A stretch of 64,000 bases of DNA from assembly GCA_963978905.1 (NCBI GenBank), contig OZ022256.1, positions 50,268,001 through 50,332,000 of the forward strand. The letters run 5' to 3'. Positions 39,101 to 46,186 of the stretch are shown in pieces. Position numbers and translations under genes: made by a program. Each line of letters opens with the position of its first letter. Within the stretch, counting starts at the first letter, position 1. The stretch comes from Trichostrongylus colubriformis. Taxonomy: Eukaryota; Nematoda; Chromadorea; Rhabditida; Trichostrongylidae. Under the pieces are notes generated by a model. That model saw only the letters and a list, made by a program, of their open reading frames with translations. It was not told where the DNA came from and did not search any database.

Positions 39101-42100
39101 AAAATACGGTCGGCTTTATCTAGCTATCATTTGCAGCATGAATTTGTCTTATATTCAAAATTGTAGAGGCATTTGAATTTATGTATCTGCTAATCAATAT
39201 CATATGATAAAGAGTCGATGTCCAAGCTAAAGCCTTCATCCATTCAGACAAGATCGATAACAACTGGAAAGCCTTAGAAGGATGGACAAAACGGGCAGTC
39301 GATCAGGACAAGTTCACATCCACAAAGGAAGACAAAACGTCTTTTAGCCATTGCGCTACTGTTGACTTAATTTATCCCACTGAAGTAATTTTATTGACTT
39401 AATCATATTTCAACGGTACACAGCCAAGACCTCTACAAAATCAAAGGTTTTTGTTGTGATTGTTCCAAGAACATATTAAAATCAATAAAAGGGATGTAAA
39501 TAAAGGAGGGGAACATCGCACGAAAAAGGAAGATCGTGTGGCTTCCGTCTCGACCGTGATCTTATGCGGGAGGAAACCAAGATATTATCCTCCCACTAGG
39601 TAAATATACCTCAAAAAGGAAGCCTCTCAAGTAGTTTCTCCAACTTCCACCTTAAAGACACCAGAAGGGGGTAATTTTGGCTTACGGTAGAACAGACGTA
39701 GTGTGGACGAGTTAAAGTGGCCGCCATTACACAAACTCGCCAATTTGACGCCTTGGCATGTGCCAAGAGAAGATGTTTCTATTATAGATTTGTCTTTTCC
39801 TTTTATTTTTTCCGTTGTTCTTTCTTATATTGTTTCTAGATGTACTTACATGAATGCTAATGTAGTTGGGAATGGCCACTCCACTGCGCTGCGAGTGAGG
39901 TGCTACAACTAACGTTGGACCGCGGCCCGTCTCCTACAGCGGACAACTCGGAAAGTCAGTGCGATGGTGCGAATGAGGCGCGGATGCACACCGCAGCGAT
40001 GCACTTTTGAATTCGGGTTTTTTCACCGATTATCGCTTCCAACCTTCTGCGTTCGTTACAAAATGCTCATTTCTTTGTATTTTCCTCTTGTTGCGGACCC
40101 CTTCCGGTTCCTTTAAAGGAATCGTCCACGGAAAATGCGTTTTTGTGTTACCCATACGTTTATGTTGTATTTGCCTAATGTGGGCCTCATGCAAAATTTC
40201 ATGCGAAAAATGCGAATCTGGCTGAGATACAGCACCACTAATTGCGGTCCCAGTGGGCGGGGCCTAAGAGAAAAGCCTCGTTCCGTCGTCCGCCGTGGTA
40301 GGAGACGCATTGTAGGAGCACAAAGTTTCGTAAACAGTCCCACTCTCCGTTCCCAACGGCGGCGGACCACGGGACGAGGCTTTTACTCTCAGGCCCCGCC
40401 CACTGGGACCGCACTTTGTGGTGCTGTATCTCAGAGAGATTCGCATTTTTTCGCGTGAAATTTCGCATGAGGCCCACATTAGGCAAATACAACATAAACG
40501 TATGGGTAACACAAAAACGCATTCTCCGTGGACGATTCCTTTTAGCAGCTCAAAATGTCAGCAGCCCTTCTGAACACCACCAAAGAAATATCCGGCCGGC
40601 TACGACGGGTACACCATGGAAAGCTGACGAAAGACAGTGGAATTTGCGTGGTGTAATGGGTAAGTATGACACTTGAAAAGTACGGATTCAGGTTCGAATC
40701 CTGCCTGTAGTTAAATTTCGCTTAGCCTTTCTCACATTAGGTACTCTTCCGCCGCGATCATACTTTACGGTGCTGGCGGCAGGGGCTGGGTGTCTTTTCG
40801 TCTATATGAGACCCTGCCTCGTTGCGTGCCTTGTCTCTGCACTTTCCCTGTTCCACTCTGCTCCGCTGCCTAAGAACGCTCTGCCGGCGCCGAGTATGAA
40901 GCGGTCTCAAAAAAAAAAGAGAAAAAACCCCGCCCACCTGGTGCACTGTCCGGATAGTGGACGAGAGTGTGTAGATCCCACACGGTGATATTATCGATTG
41001 TGGTGGATTTGAGAGCATTCATCGCTTTCCACAATTTCTGACGTTCTTCGGCGCTAACCATTCGGATTTCCTTTCGAATCGATTTTGTCGTCTCTCGCTT
41101 CTGAACTAAATATTTGTAGTCTGTAGTGTATAGCTACATAACCCATAACCCAATAATGCGTTTGTCGAGATAAAGAAAAAAACTGTGATTTGACCAAGGC
41201 TTCCTCCTCTCACCTAAAGTTAAGTTTGAATGATAACGATTTGGCGGTGAGCAATCCCTTGTTGGTTTGGAACGCGCCGCTTATTCTTGTTCCATTCATA
41301 ATCGTGGTGGGAGGTGAATGCTACGTAGGTCACTATTTATATTTCGGGAATAGGCAATACTGTTATCATGGGAGTAAATCTGATGGTTTCATCGTAAAGT
41401 TCGCCTTTTTTTTTACCTATATACCCCACTATTCAATTTGCCGCACGGCGCTTTTTGTTTATTTTATGTTCATCTGAAAAATTTTGTTTTTTCAGGAAAT
41501 GAAAATGAAAAAAAAAATCAAAAAATTAGGCAATGAAGCTCCATCAAAGACCACAGTGTATCTTCGGTTTAGGGAATTCAATCGTTGTCGTAGTCCGGTG
41601 CCCGACGACATTCGTGAAGGATGCCCGAAATTAGCAGTTGTTTCCGAAAACATCGATGCTGTGTGCAATATGATTAAGCAAGATCGCCATATCACCCATC
41701 CTCAGATTGAGGCATCCCCAAACATTATTTCCACCAACAAACATACAGTTTTACTTGAACACATGGATTTGCAAAAAATATTTTTCCGTTGGAACCCACA
41801 CAATTTGACAAACGCACCAAAAAAGGCTTGTGTCGACAAAATTTTCAAAAATTTATAAAATAAACAAGTGGCGCCGTGCGGTAAATTGAATGATGGGGTA
41901 TACAGGTAAAAAAAGGCAAACTTCACGATGGAACCATCAGATTTACTCCCATGATAACAGTATTGCCTATTCCCGGAATATAAATAGTGACCCACGTATC
42001 TGGCTTATACAATGACTTGGGGGTGGAGCTCAGCCGATGCACAGGTCGATGCTTCAATCCTCCCAGGCGGGTCTGGTAGCATTTCACCTGATCTCACAAG

Positions 42101-45100
42101 GATGAGAGACTCAATAGGCCTGGGCGGACAGCGATGTGGGATGCGATCACCGCACCATGCGAGGGGCGAGTGCGCGCCACCCGCCACTACACCATCTACA
42201 TCCCATTCGTGTGTTCAATTATTTCCATTTAATTGGCTGAAACTGTCATACGTTCAGCTCCAAATCTTGTTTCCTGAGGGAACGTGGAAGGTGGCAGGTG
42301 ATGCCACTATCGTGTAGAGTTCTACAAAGGCCCCATGGCTCTGGTGTTGGTTGAATGAGTACCAGACTCAGTTCGGGAGGAAGGTGCATGCCATGTAGTC
42401 CACTAACCACTGAAAGGCACATTGTTCAGACTAAAGCCCATTCAAACCAACAAATAGGGTGACGTATCGTGAACAAATCGAACAGAAAATTCACTGTCCC
42501 AGGGCAAAATTTATCCTTCCTTAGCTCCAATTAGTTACTTCAACCATTAATATGACCCTGGTGATACCATACAATGATTCTGCTGACGTAACACCCCATT
42601 ATCACGCAAGCGGTCTCAAGGTCTTTTCGAATAACCAGCGTATAATCAGACACACTACGTGAAAATCATAATGGATCGAATTCGCCGGCGTCATCGCTGT
42701 GCAAAGTGCGCTCGCTGCATGCGTGTTCATCCTCTCTCACATCGTGGCTATCATGTAATTAATTAGACCCCTTCACGGCTAAGAAATCGGATCTCAATAG
42801 AAAGTGTTCCGTCTGTAACAATAAACAGGAAATTTTGTTGTCCGGCGAAACGAGTTAATCATCATTTATTCCAGTATGTTCTCCTCTAAACCATCAGTGG
42901 CAGAAGAGAGCGCCTAAACGCTTGCTGTTGTTCGATCCCTTTGGTATGTGCCAGGATTTGCTTTCTATTCTCCCTATTCGAAGGTATGCCCTTTGGTACC
43001 CCCCCCCCCCCTTCCCATCGTGGGATAGGTATTTTTCTTTTGGCTCTCAAGGACAAGTTATCTCAGATTTTAGCAAAACCTTCATAAAGGGAACGGAATG
43101 TGGAGTTAGAGACATATGTCCAAAAAGGTCATGGCCATTGCAAAGGCAAAACGTATTTTAATAGTTCGTCGATCCAAATGTGAGTATTATTTGTGGCGCA
43201 TCCATGCTCAACGACAAATCTTTCTTATACTCGATTTGGTCAATGATACAACTGTCAGTTGTGTTAATTTCATGGTTCAATCACAGCACATCTCACCTGC
43301 AAAACAGCCGCATCGCGACCGCATGCTCTAATGACGCTAATTCCGAGCATTGCGTTGTTTATAACTATATAGTAGATGCCAGTCGTCTCCCATGCTGATA
43401 TTCAGGCATTTTTACTTAATAGCTCATCTATGCATTCAAGGAATGTAAATAGGAAAAAAAATGAAAACCAGCCCCATTCATCAAATTAACAGTTGAAGGG
43501 GTTCCGTGATCAACCATTTCCGCCTCAATTTTTCCGGTCCAGTTTTCTTTTTCAAACTCCAACCAGTTAATGGTGCAAATTTAATACTCATTTATTATGT
43601 CCTTGGTGTCTATACTGATGGCTTTCTTTGGTATATAATTGATGGCTAATTCAAATGAACACTGTTCATGCGTGGTATGTACTTTTAAATCGAATCCGAA
43701 AGTAATTGTACCGTAACTGCGTAAAAGGATGAGATACTATCTGAAGATGGCCTTTTATGCTCCTCCGCTCCCTCCCTCCTCTGTTCCCTCCCCCTTCCTC
43801 CTCCTTCATGCACGCTCGAGGTGTTCAACGAAAACAGGCTTGGCTACACAGATTCCAGGCCCTTGTGACCCAGCTGCACAATGTCTTCAATAATAAAGCT
43901 ACAACTCGTGTATGTTAGCTCGAACTGCAAGCAAACTGCAAAGTGCTTACAAATTATAACCCCAACCTGACGGGTGTATTTATTTACTTATTCATTTGAG
44001 ACTATTGTTACAAAGTAGTGTCAAGCCATTGCCAGAATGAGAGCTAGAATGAGGTAGCGTGCCACACCAGGGCCGGAAAGCAGCCATGTGCCTTGTCATC
44101 TGCGCTCACTCAATTGAATTCTATAATTGGAGCAAAAAAGCAGGGGCTTCGCGCCCGCGTGGCCTTTCTTTACCTATTGGTTGGGGAGGAAATCAGTCAG
44201 AATAACTGCTTAGGAGTGCAGATCTGAAGGACATAGGAGAGAATGGAGAGTAGAATCCAATCCAGCAAGTATTAACACAAACTTGAACACACTTAACTAC
44301 TACAGTTTTATATACATAGAAGTTATCCACCACTTGTTTAGCGATGGTGGTGACCAATATTGGGAACTGATAAAATTTTATATTTATGTATGATAGAATG
44401 TGATAGTAGGTGACAAGTGAGGTGAGAAGAGATTGACAGCAAAGAGCCACTCGCTTTATCAAAAAGATGCAGGAGAACAGAGTGCAATAAGGTTTGTTAA
44501 ACAGAAAATTATTCATAGTTTGTAGAACTTTAGACAGATGACGATAATGACTGATTCAATGGGGTCCATCTAGAGAATGGGGTTTTAGAGTTACAGAACA
44601 TTTTTTGTATGAATCCCTATACGTACTCAAACAAAAAGCGGAAAGCATATGGCAAAAAGAACAGGAATTTGCTATATTGCCAGATTTCTAATACCCTCTC
44701 CCCAACAGACATTTATCGTTCATTATCACTCATTATCTTCAGTAGAATATCCAGAAGCAAAAAAGAAGTTATTTTCTTGTCAGCCGTGAAAGATGATAAA
44801 AATACAGTGGTAAAGTGAGAAACGTGAAAGAGCCACAGATAGCTTGAAATGATATCCAGTTGTACTACGGACTTCTACAATGTATGATAAATTCTGAGCT
44901 AAACACTCATAACAAATGATTAAGGGTGATAAGGTGATAAGTTTGCAAGGAAAAGAAAAACAATGGTAAGATTTTTCGTAATGAAACTGTCCTTCTATGA
45001 CTGTCTCCTCAAAATTCCAAATTGATTCGGCATTTTCGATGAATTCCAGATTTCAGAGGGTTCCCAAATTTTTTGCAGGGATTTATAAAGTTTTCTTTAC

Positions 45101-46186
45101 ATGTGTTATCGGAAAACGCGCACATCATTACAGTTGATTGCATTAGTTCATAAGGAAGTCTTTTTTTGGTTGCCCATGTGAGAGCTCTTATTCCAGCAAT
45201 CACTCAAAACCAGTTTATGCTATATAATCGGCGGCTGAACTTCGATGTTTTGGAAAAAATCAAAGAAAACAATCTGAAAACATGGATATTGATCGAATTA
45301 CCTTTCGTCTTTGTGATCCTATTGTCTCTGCGCAATTAACTCTTGTACACTCCTCCAGTTTTTGTAGATACTTCTTTTGATCCTCTACAAAAGTGCACAT
45401 AAAATTAGCAAAATAGGACGAAGAAGTGCAAAATACTGTAAAATCAAATTGAAAATAGAAGTTGTAAGGGGTGATTCATATATTGCCGAGGAAGACATAT
45501 GGGGATAGACGAGCCAGAAGAAAAATCTATCCCACGATGGGAAGTGGGGGGAGGGGGCGCGGTAGAGATTCTACGATCTACTGGAGCCAGAGCCATTTTT
45601 CGTGGATAATTTTTACAAAACTCGTGGATAATTTTTACAAAACATATAAATCAGAGAAAAATTGACTTTCTTTTTTTCAGCAGTTTAGAAGCAGCTCGAC
45701 CAAAATGTTGATAGGAAACGCAGCGAAAACACCTCCAGTTTCTCCATGGTTACCTCAGATCCATCGAGAAGGTTGGCTGCTAACCAGTATCTCAGCCGCC
45801 TTCAATAGAACAGGTCTCAACGAAAAACTTGCTCAGTATCGAAAAATAACATCCTTTGCCCAGAAATCTCCCCCCACCGAATATCGTCCACATCCTGGGG
45901 TATTTTCCCAAAACGGGAATGTTTTACCAGAATCTCTACTGAATCACATACCCGTTGTCTCATCCAGAGACGTTTCGGACAACGCCGGATTGCTGCTATC
46001 CTTGATCCATTGTTCCCTATGTTGGCAGATCAAATCCAGCTGTTGAGCGGTCAGGAACCCCGAGACGGGTAACTGATGACATGGACGGTTACTACGTAAC
46101 GATGATAATTCAGATGGAGTTCGGCATCTGGTCGAGGGTACGGTAGCTAGCCAGAGTACAATGATGATATCCAGATATCTTCTCAT
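17292..46186 (-). CDS. Secreted tyrosinase family copper oxidase, about 20 exons
   Basis: Family role: type-3 copper enzymes oxidise phenols to quinones, in nematodes probably for cuticle or eggshell hardening (inference). Exons in gene order: 45952-46186, 45302-45384, 40938-41100, 35481-35603, 32180-32324, 31005-31082, 27415-27501, 26535-26649, 24916-25010, 24760-24859, 24480-24548, 23868-23985, 23099-23300, 22944-23055, 22347-22447, 20155-20283, 19988-20070, about 19407-19523, 18053-18151, 17292-17468. Every join keeps reading phase except exon 12 to 13 and 17 to 18. The product is about 810 residues: signal peptide, CuA (residues about 145-180), CuB (about 287-330), a Cys-rich segment (343-430), then a long extension. 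All six expected copper-binding histidines are present. I chose the ATG at 46186 because a hydrophobic signal sequence follows it directly; an upstream in-frame ATG at 46267 would bury that signal. No exon carries a stop. Introns reach 5 kb and are full of repeats. The family call is firm; exon 18 and the phase gaps are not. Confidence 0.88.
17515..18024. mobile_element. Tc1-like MITE filling the last tyrosinase intron
   Basis: The ends CAGTGGCGGTCAAAATTAT and, inverted, CAGTAGCGGTCAGAAAATAT are flanked by TA (17513-17514, 18025-18026). No transposase frame is present. Removing it leaves an intron of about 74 bp. Confidence 0.8.
18712..18951. mobile_element. GC-rich inverted-repeat element, copy 1
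   Basis: The ends GTGTGCAGATACGACAGCGA and the inverse TTCGCTGTCATATCTGCAC enclose a GC-rich core with GGGCATGGCAGC. GC content is far above the flanks. Copy 2 (20444-20682) lies in the opposite orientation. It is in tyrosinase intron 18. Confidence 0.72.
19080..19300 (+). repeat. Tetranucleotide tract (TGTC, TTTG)
   Basis: Repeats of GTCTGTC and GTTTGTTTG in imperfect array. Open frames across it ([12 protein letters not shown]) are artefacts of the repeat. Confidence 0.85.
19407..19523 (-). CDS. Possible tyrosinase exon 18
   Basis: An open stretch between TTTTTCAG and CTACAG|GTACCT contains [19 protein letters not shown]. It ends in phase 0 as exon 19 needs, but exon 17 would have to end in phase 0 to enter it. 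An acceptor farther upstream, near 19565, would fix the phase but has a weak consensus. Treat this exon as tentative. Confidence 0.4.
19988..20283 (-). CDS. Tyrosinase exons 16-17: C-terminal extension
   Basis: Exon 16 (20155-20283) encodes [20 protein letters not shown] and a Cys pair in [10 protein letters not shown]. Exon 17 (19988-20070) begins [14 protein letters not shown]. The introns are flanked by TTTACAG and CAG|GTGAAC, and all phases agree up to the exon 17 donor (AGAAG|GTATGA, phase 2). Confidence 0.78.
20444..20682. mobile_element. GC-rich inverted-repeat element, copy 2
   Basis: It has TGTGCAGATGTGACAGC ends and the reverse-complement core of copy 1 (GCTGCCATGCCCTGCCACTG). It directly abuts the next element at 20683. 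It is in tyrosinase intron 15. Confidence 0.72.
20683..21581. mobile_element. Long-TIR element, host to a nested MITE
   Basis: The left end reads GGGTATGTACCCTAATGTCA and the right end is its inverse. The arms are about 135 bp and share GCGGCGACCGTATCGACGCC. The AT-rich middle holds no transposase I can identify and carries the family B MITE at 21120-21353. Confidence 0.75.
21120..21353. mobile_element. MITE family B, copy 3, with 8-bp target duplication
   Basis: The ends GGTCATGTAAAGTCGGG and CTGACTTTACACGAGCC are flanked by CTTCTTGC on both sides (21112-21119 and 21354-21361). An 8-bp duplication is typical of hAT elements, so family B probably descends from one. It is inserted inside the long-TIR element at 20683-21581. 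Confidence 0.78.
21880..21992. repeat. Inverted repeat made of two opposed tRNA B-box arms
   Basis: The left arm has TTATGGGCAAAAGC and GGGATCCGAACCCGC. The right arm has GGGTTCGAGTCCCG and TTTTTTGCCCATAACTC. The arms mirror each other around 21935, each holding a T-arm-like motif, in opposite orientation. Confidence 0.55.
22090..22300 (+). repeat. SINE with a different head but the shared tail
   Basis: The tail GGCGTATCCCAAGAAGAGTC parallels GGCGCATCCCAAGAAGGGAT of the copy at 25040, while the head (GTGGAAAGCGCAGTTGGTAG) is another tRNA-like sequence. This suggests two SINE families sharing a 3' end, as when they use the same LINE machinery. Confidence 0.5.
22347..23300 (-). CDS. Tyrosinase exons 13-15: C-terminal extension
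   Basis: Exons 23099-23300, 22944-23055 and 22347-22447 join in phase, with introns of 43 and 496 bp. They encode a segment with [17 protein letters not shown], then [19 protein letters not shown] across the 43-bp intron, and [18 protein letters not shown] recognise no named domain. Alternating hydrophobic and charged residues suggest a beta-rich extracellular region. A decayed inverted copy of part of exon 13 lies in the next intron (22795-22925). Confidence 0.8.
22497..22640 (+). repeat. Dispersed repeat, inverse copy at 23700-23850
   Basis: It shares ATGACTGATGTTCATTTTTG and TGCGCGGTCCTACAAATG-like sequence with the minus strand of 23700-23850. Both copies are in tyrosinase introns. Confidence 0.65.
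22795..22925 (+). pseudogene. Inverted, decayed copy of part of tyrosinase exon 13
   Basis: The plus strand here (ATATTCGTGTTCAGGAGGTC ... ATTTTGACCCAAATTCGG) parallels the minus strand of exon 13 over about 120 bases, with substitutions and small indels. It lies in the intron between exons 14 and 15, in opposite orientation. Confidence 0.6.
23405..23495 (-). repeat. tRNA-like sequence (pseudogene or SINE head)
   Basis: The minus strand has an A-box-like TGGCTTACTGG and a B-box GGTTCGGATCC about 50 bp apart. The stems do not fold into a clean cloverleaf by eye. It is in tyrosinase intron 12. Confidence 0.4.
23700..23850 (-). repeat. Dispersed repeat, inverse copy of 22497-22640
   Basis: On the minus strand it reads ATATGGGGGTATCTACATGA and TTGCTGTGCGGCCCTACAAA. 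It starts just after the exon 12 donor region, which is why the open frame past 23868 is not counted as exon. Confidence 0.65.
23868..23985 (-). CDS. Tyrosinase exon 12 (donor uncertain)
   Basis: The acceptor ATTTCAG at 23986 is strong. The reading frame gives residues around [19 protein letters not shown]. The best donor is AAGG|GTTTGT at 23867, which leaves phase 1. Exon 13 can only be entered from phase 2, so a small exon, another donor or a sequencing error is implied. The frame stays open into a dispersed repeat beyond 23850, which I did not count as coding. Confidence 0.6.
24480..25010 (-). CDS. Tyrosinase exons 9-11: Cys-rich segment
   Basis: Three exons (24916-25010, 24760-24859, 24480-24548) join in phase. 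They encode [16 protein letters not shown], then cysteine-rich stretches [16 protein letters not shown] and [20 protein letters not shown] Cys-rich block directly after the copper domain is usual in nematode members of this family and is probably held by disulfide bonds. Introns are 56 and 211 bp. A SINE lies 29 bp upstream of the exon 9 acceptor. Confidence 0.85.
25040..25336 (+). repeat. tRNA-derived SINE with 12-bp target duplication
   Basis: The head has a pol III A-box-like GGTGTAGTGACAGGTGG and a B-box-like GGGGATCAAATCCC. The body is shared with copies at 41215-42190 and 60246-60415. The tail ends in repeated CTTTATC units. TATGTTTTAAAG flanks both sides (25028-25039, 25337-25348). It lies 29 bp upstream of the acceptor of tyrosinase exon 9. 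Confidence 0.82.
25397..25595. mobile_element. Small GC-rich MITE, third copy, with tandem end duplication
   Basis: The left end unit GCGTTTATACTCAGCGGGAG occurs twice in tandem about 31 bp apart. The core (AGGCAGGGTGGCATAAACGG) is the reverse complement of that in the copies at 29670 and 40746. The right end is ACGAACGCGACTT. Confidence 0.6.
26535..26649 (-). CDS. Tyrosinase exon 8: second half of CuB
   Basis: It encodes [19 protein letters not shown], with the third CuB histidine in the classic 'DP.F..HHAF.D' motif, then a charged helix [14 protein letters not shown]. The donor AAG|GTGAGC lies inside a longer open frame. I ended the exon there because exon 9 follows in phase 0. Confidence 0.93.
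27415..27501 (-). CDS. Tyrosinase exon 7: first half of CuB
   Basis: It encodes [14 protein letters not shown], the H-x3-H pair of CuB followed by the usual 'GG' turn. Bounded by TTTCAG and ACG|GTAAGG, it joins in phase to exon 8. Confidence 0.9.
27811..28492. mobile_element. Foldback element with arms of about 340 bp
   Basis: The ends TAGGTCTATGCAGAATAAAT and the inverse ATTTATTCTGCATAGACCTA match. The arms run inward through AAGTTGTGTCTGAGCGAAGT and CACCCCCCTATTCC to a centre near 28140. It is in tyrosinase intron 6. No coding sequence. Confidence 0.8.
29326..29519. mobile_element. MITE family A, copy 3 (internally deleted)
   Basis: It keeps both ends (GTCCACGG ... CCGTAGACGATTC) and the arm motif TTAGGCAAATACAACATAAA, but the GC-rich centre is lost. 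It lies in tyrosinase intron 6. Confidence 0.65.
29670..29852. mobile_element. Small GC-rich MITE related to the 51098 palindrome
   Basis: The ends read GTTCATACTTTGCGGTGCCG and, inverted, GCCGGCGCTAAGTATGAACG. The core includes ATGCCACTCTGCCCCGTTGC, also seen in the copies at 25397 and 40746. It is in tyrosinase intron 6. Confidence 0.68.
31005..31082 (-). CDS. Tyrosinase exon 6
   Basis: This 78-bp exon encodes [17 protein letters not shown], the linker that carries 'R..G....L....D' just before CuB. It enters and leaves in phase 2, which fits exons 5 and 7 exactly. Confidence 0.85.
31568..31655. mobile_element. MITE family A, copy 4 (remnant)
   Basis: Only one arm remains, recognisable from ATAACATAAATATATGGGTA and TCCATGGACGATCATTTTA. 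It lies in tyrosinase intron 5. Confidence 0.5.
32180..32324 (-). CDS. Tyrosinase exon 5: segment between CuA and CuB
   Basis: It encodes [17 protein letters not shown] and then VKTGPFKNW, the typical 'G.V..GPF..W' linker of tyrosinases. The acceptor is TTTTCAG and the donor ACAG|GTGAGA. The repeat palindrome of the upstream intron begins only about 37 bp from this exon's acceptor. Confidence 0.88.
32840..33350. repeat. Degenerate tandem repeat with AGAGC/GCTCT hairpins
   Basis: The hairpin motif GATAGAGCTTTCTTTGCTCT and relatives starts near 32840, 33010, 33179 and 33327. The spacing is about 150-170 bp, with partly conserved sequence between (ACCATCGAGATCGAAGAAG). The units are mirrored in the right arm of the palindrome. 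Confidence 0.7.
33793..33992. other. Assembly gap of exactly 200 N
   Basis: The gap falls inside the right arm of the palindrome, where reads are hard to place. The round length suggests a placeholder, not a measured size. Confidence 0.95.
34332..34583 (-). other. Open stretch inside a tyrosinase intron
   Basis: An 83-codon minus-strand frame inside tyrosinase intron 4 has a protein-like composition ([18 protein letters not shown]). It has no convincing splice sites and does not fit the tyrosinase reading phase. The plus strand is also open over part of it. It may be a fragment of another gene or of a mobile element. Confidence 0.2.
34787..35260 (+). repeat. Dispersed 460-bp repeat, copy 1
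   Basis: It begins AAAGACACCAGAAGGGGATA and includes GGAATGGCCACTCCACTGCG and GGACCCCTTCCGGTTCCT. It is mostly colinear with 39648-40113. It is in tyrosinase intron 4. Confidence 0.85.
35481..35603 (-). CDS. Tyrosinase exon 4: core of the CuA site
   Basis: It reads [19 protein letters not shown], which supplies the second and third CuA histidines, then [11 protein letters not shown], the usual 'PYWD' strand of the family. Acceptor TTTCAG and donor CAAG|GTTTGC are both good. Two copies of a 460-bp direct repeat flank this exon, at 34787-35260 and 39648-40113. Confidence 0.93.
36360..37030. other. Possible gene remnant inside tyrosinase intron 3
   Basis: Both strands carry open stretches here: minus 36423-36755 with [19 protein letters not shown], and plus 36732-37040. 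The composition is less AT-rich than the surroundings. No splice-consistent chain was found and no family recognised, so this is probably old inserted sequence. Confidence 0.2.
38578..38980 (+). repeat. 150-bp tandem repeat ending in a conserved tail
   Basis: About two and a half units begin with AGTCCCAGCTCTACTGCGAC and contain CCCTTATCAGTTGTTATCAC. They end in GACAGACAGACGAAGCGTG then TTATATATAGTAGGGG. The same tail occurs at 14391-14432, so this is probably the 3' end of a mobile element family. Confidence 0.7.
39648..40113 (+). repeat. Dispersed 460-bp repeat, copy 2
   Basis: This is a direct copy of 34787-35260, in tyrosinase intron 3, followed immediately by a family A MITE. A third, short match lies near 62470-62520 (TTAAAGATATCAGGAGGTGA). 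Confidence 0.85.
40116..40540. mobile_element. MITE family A, copy 2
   Basis: This is a full-length copy with AAGGAATCGTCCACGG ends and TTA on both sides. It sits exactly at the end of a dispersed 460-bp repeat (39648-40113), so it inserted into or next to that repeat. It lies in tyrosinase intron 3. Confidence 0.82.
40644..40711 (+). repeat. tRNA-like sequence
   Basis: TGTAATGGGTAAG (A-box-like) and AGGTTCGAATCCTG (a good B-box and T-arm) are spaced as in a tRNA. The acceptor stem is not clear, so it is more likely a SINE head or pseudogene than a working tRNA. Confidence 0.35.
40746..40914. mobile_element. Small GC-rich MITE, second copy
   Basis: GATCATACTTTACGGTGCTG at the left and TGCCGGCGCCGAGTATGAAG at the right are inverse ends. 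It lies 24 bp from the donor of tyrosinase exon 3, with a short A-rich stretch between. Confidence 0.65.
40938..41100 (-). CDS. Tyrosinase exon 3: start of the CuA site
   Basis: It encodes [18 protein letters not shown], a segment typical of tyrosinases just before the copper domain, then the first CuA histidine in [12 protein letters not shown]. It ends in phase 1 at CCAG|GTGGGC, and exon 4 completes the glycine of the next CuA motif. Confidence 0.88.
41215..42190 (-). repeat. SINE copy split by a mariner insertion
   Basis: The 5' part (42190 down to 41997) matches the head and body of the SINE at 25040. The 3' part (41323 down to about 41215) continues with CACCACGATTATGAATGGAA and the GCGGCG tail region. 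Between them lies the 673-bp element at 41324-41996. The SINE is therefore older than the mariner. It is in tyrosinase intron 2. Confidence 0.78.
41324..41996 (+). mobile_element. Mariner-like element with 150-bp inverted ends
   Basis: Inverted terminal repeats of about 150 bp (41324-41480 and 41840-41996) are flanked by TA. Between them a plus-strand open frame (41484-41858) encodes the DNA-binding half of a mariner-like transposase: [18 protein letters not shown], then [19 protein letters not shown] and [14 protein letters not shown]. The catalytic half is absent, so it is non-autonomous. It sits inside a SINE copy (41215-42190). Confidence 0.85.
42200..45300. other. Tyrosinase intron 2, no exon found
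   Basis: This AT-rich stretch has a C homopolymer near 43000. I see no mobile element ends or coding exons here. The phase of exons 2 and 3 needs no exon between them. Confidence 0.5.
45302..45384 (-). CDS. Tyrosinase exon 2 (short linker exon)
   Basis: The acceptor TTTTGTAG and donor AAAG|GTAATT bound an 83-bp open stretch. It joins exon 1 (phase 1) to exon 3 (phase 0) without a break. It encodes a charged linker with two cysteines, around [14 protein letters not shown], where related proteins carry a Cys-containing segment before the copper domain. It was found by splice logic rather than a strong motif, so it is less certain than its neighbours. Confidence 0.6.
45952..46186 (-). CDS. Tyrosinase exon 1: start codon and signal peptide
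   Basis: The exon encodes residues 1-78. MRRY is followed by the hydrophobic core [13 protein letters not shown], a clear secretion signal. A stretch around [15 protein letters not shown] then resembles the N-terminal region of nematode tyrosinases. The donor at 45950-45951 reads GG|GTATGT and leaves phase 1. The sequence just before the ATG ends in CCAG, so trans-splicing right at the start codon is possible but unproven. Confidence 0.75.

Noticed and set aside
40135..40522. Paired open frames on both strands near 40.3 kb
   Set aside because: They are mirror translations of the two arms of a family A MITE.
40644..40711. A functional tRNA gene
   Set aside because: The B-box is good, but no clear acceptor stem or cloverleaf is visible.
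45705..46046. 113-codon plus-strand frame
   Set aside because: It is partly antisense to tyrosinase exon 1, whose signal peptide and splice phase are better supported.
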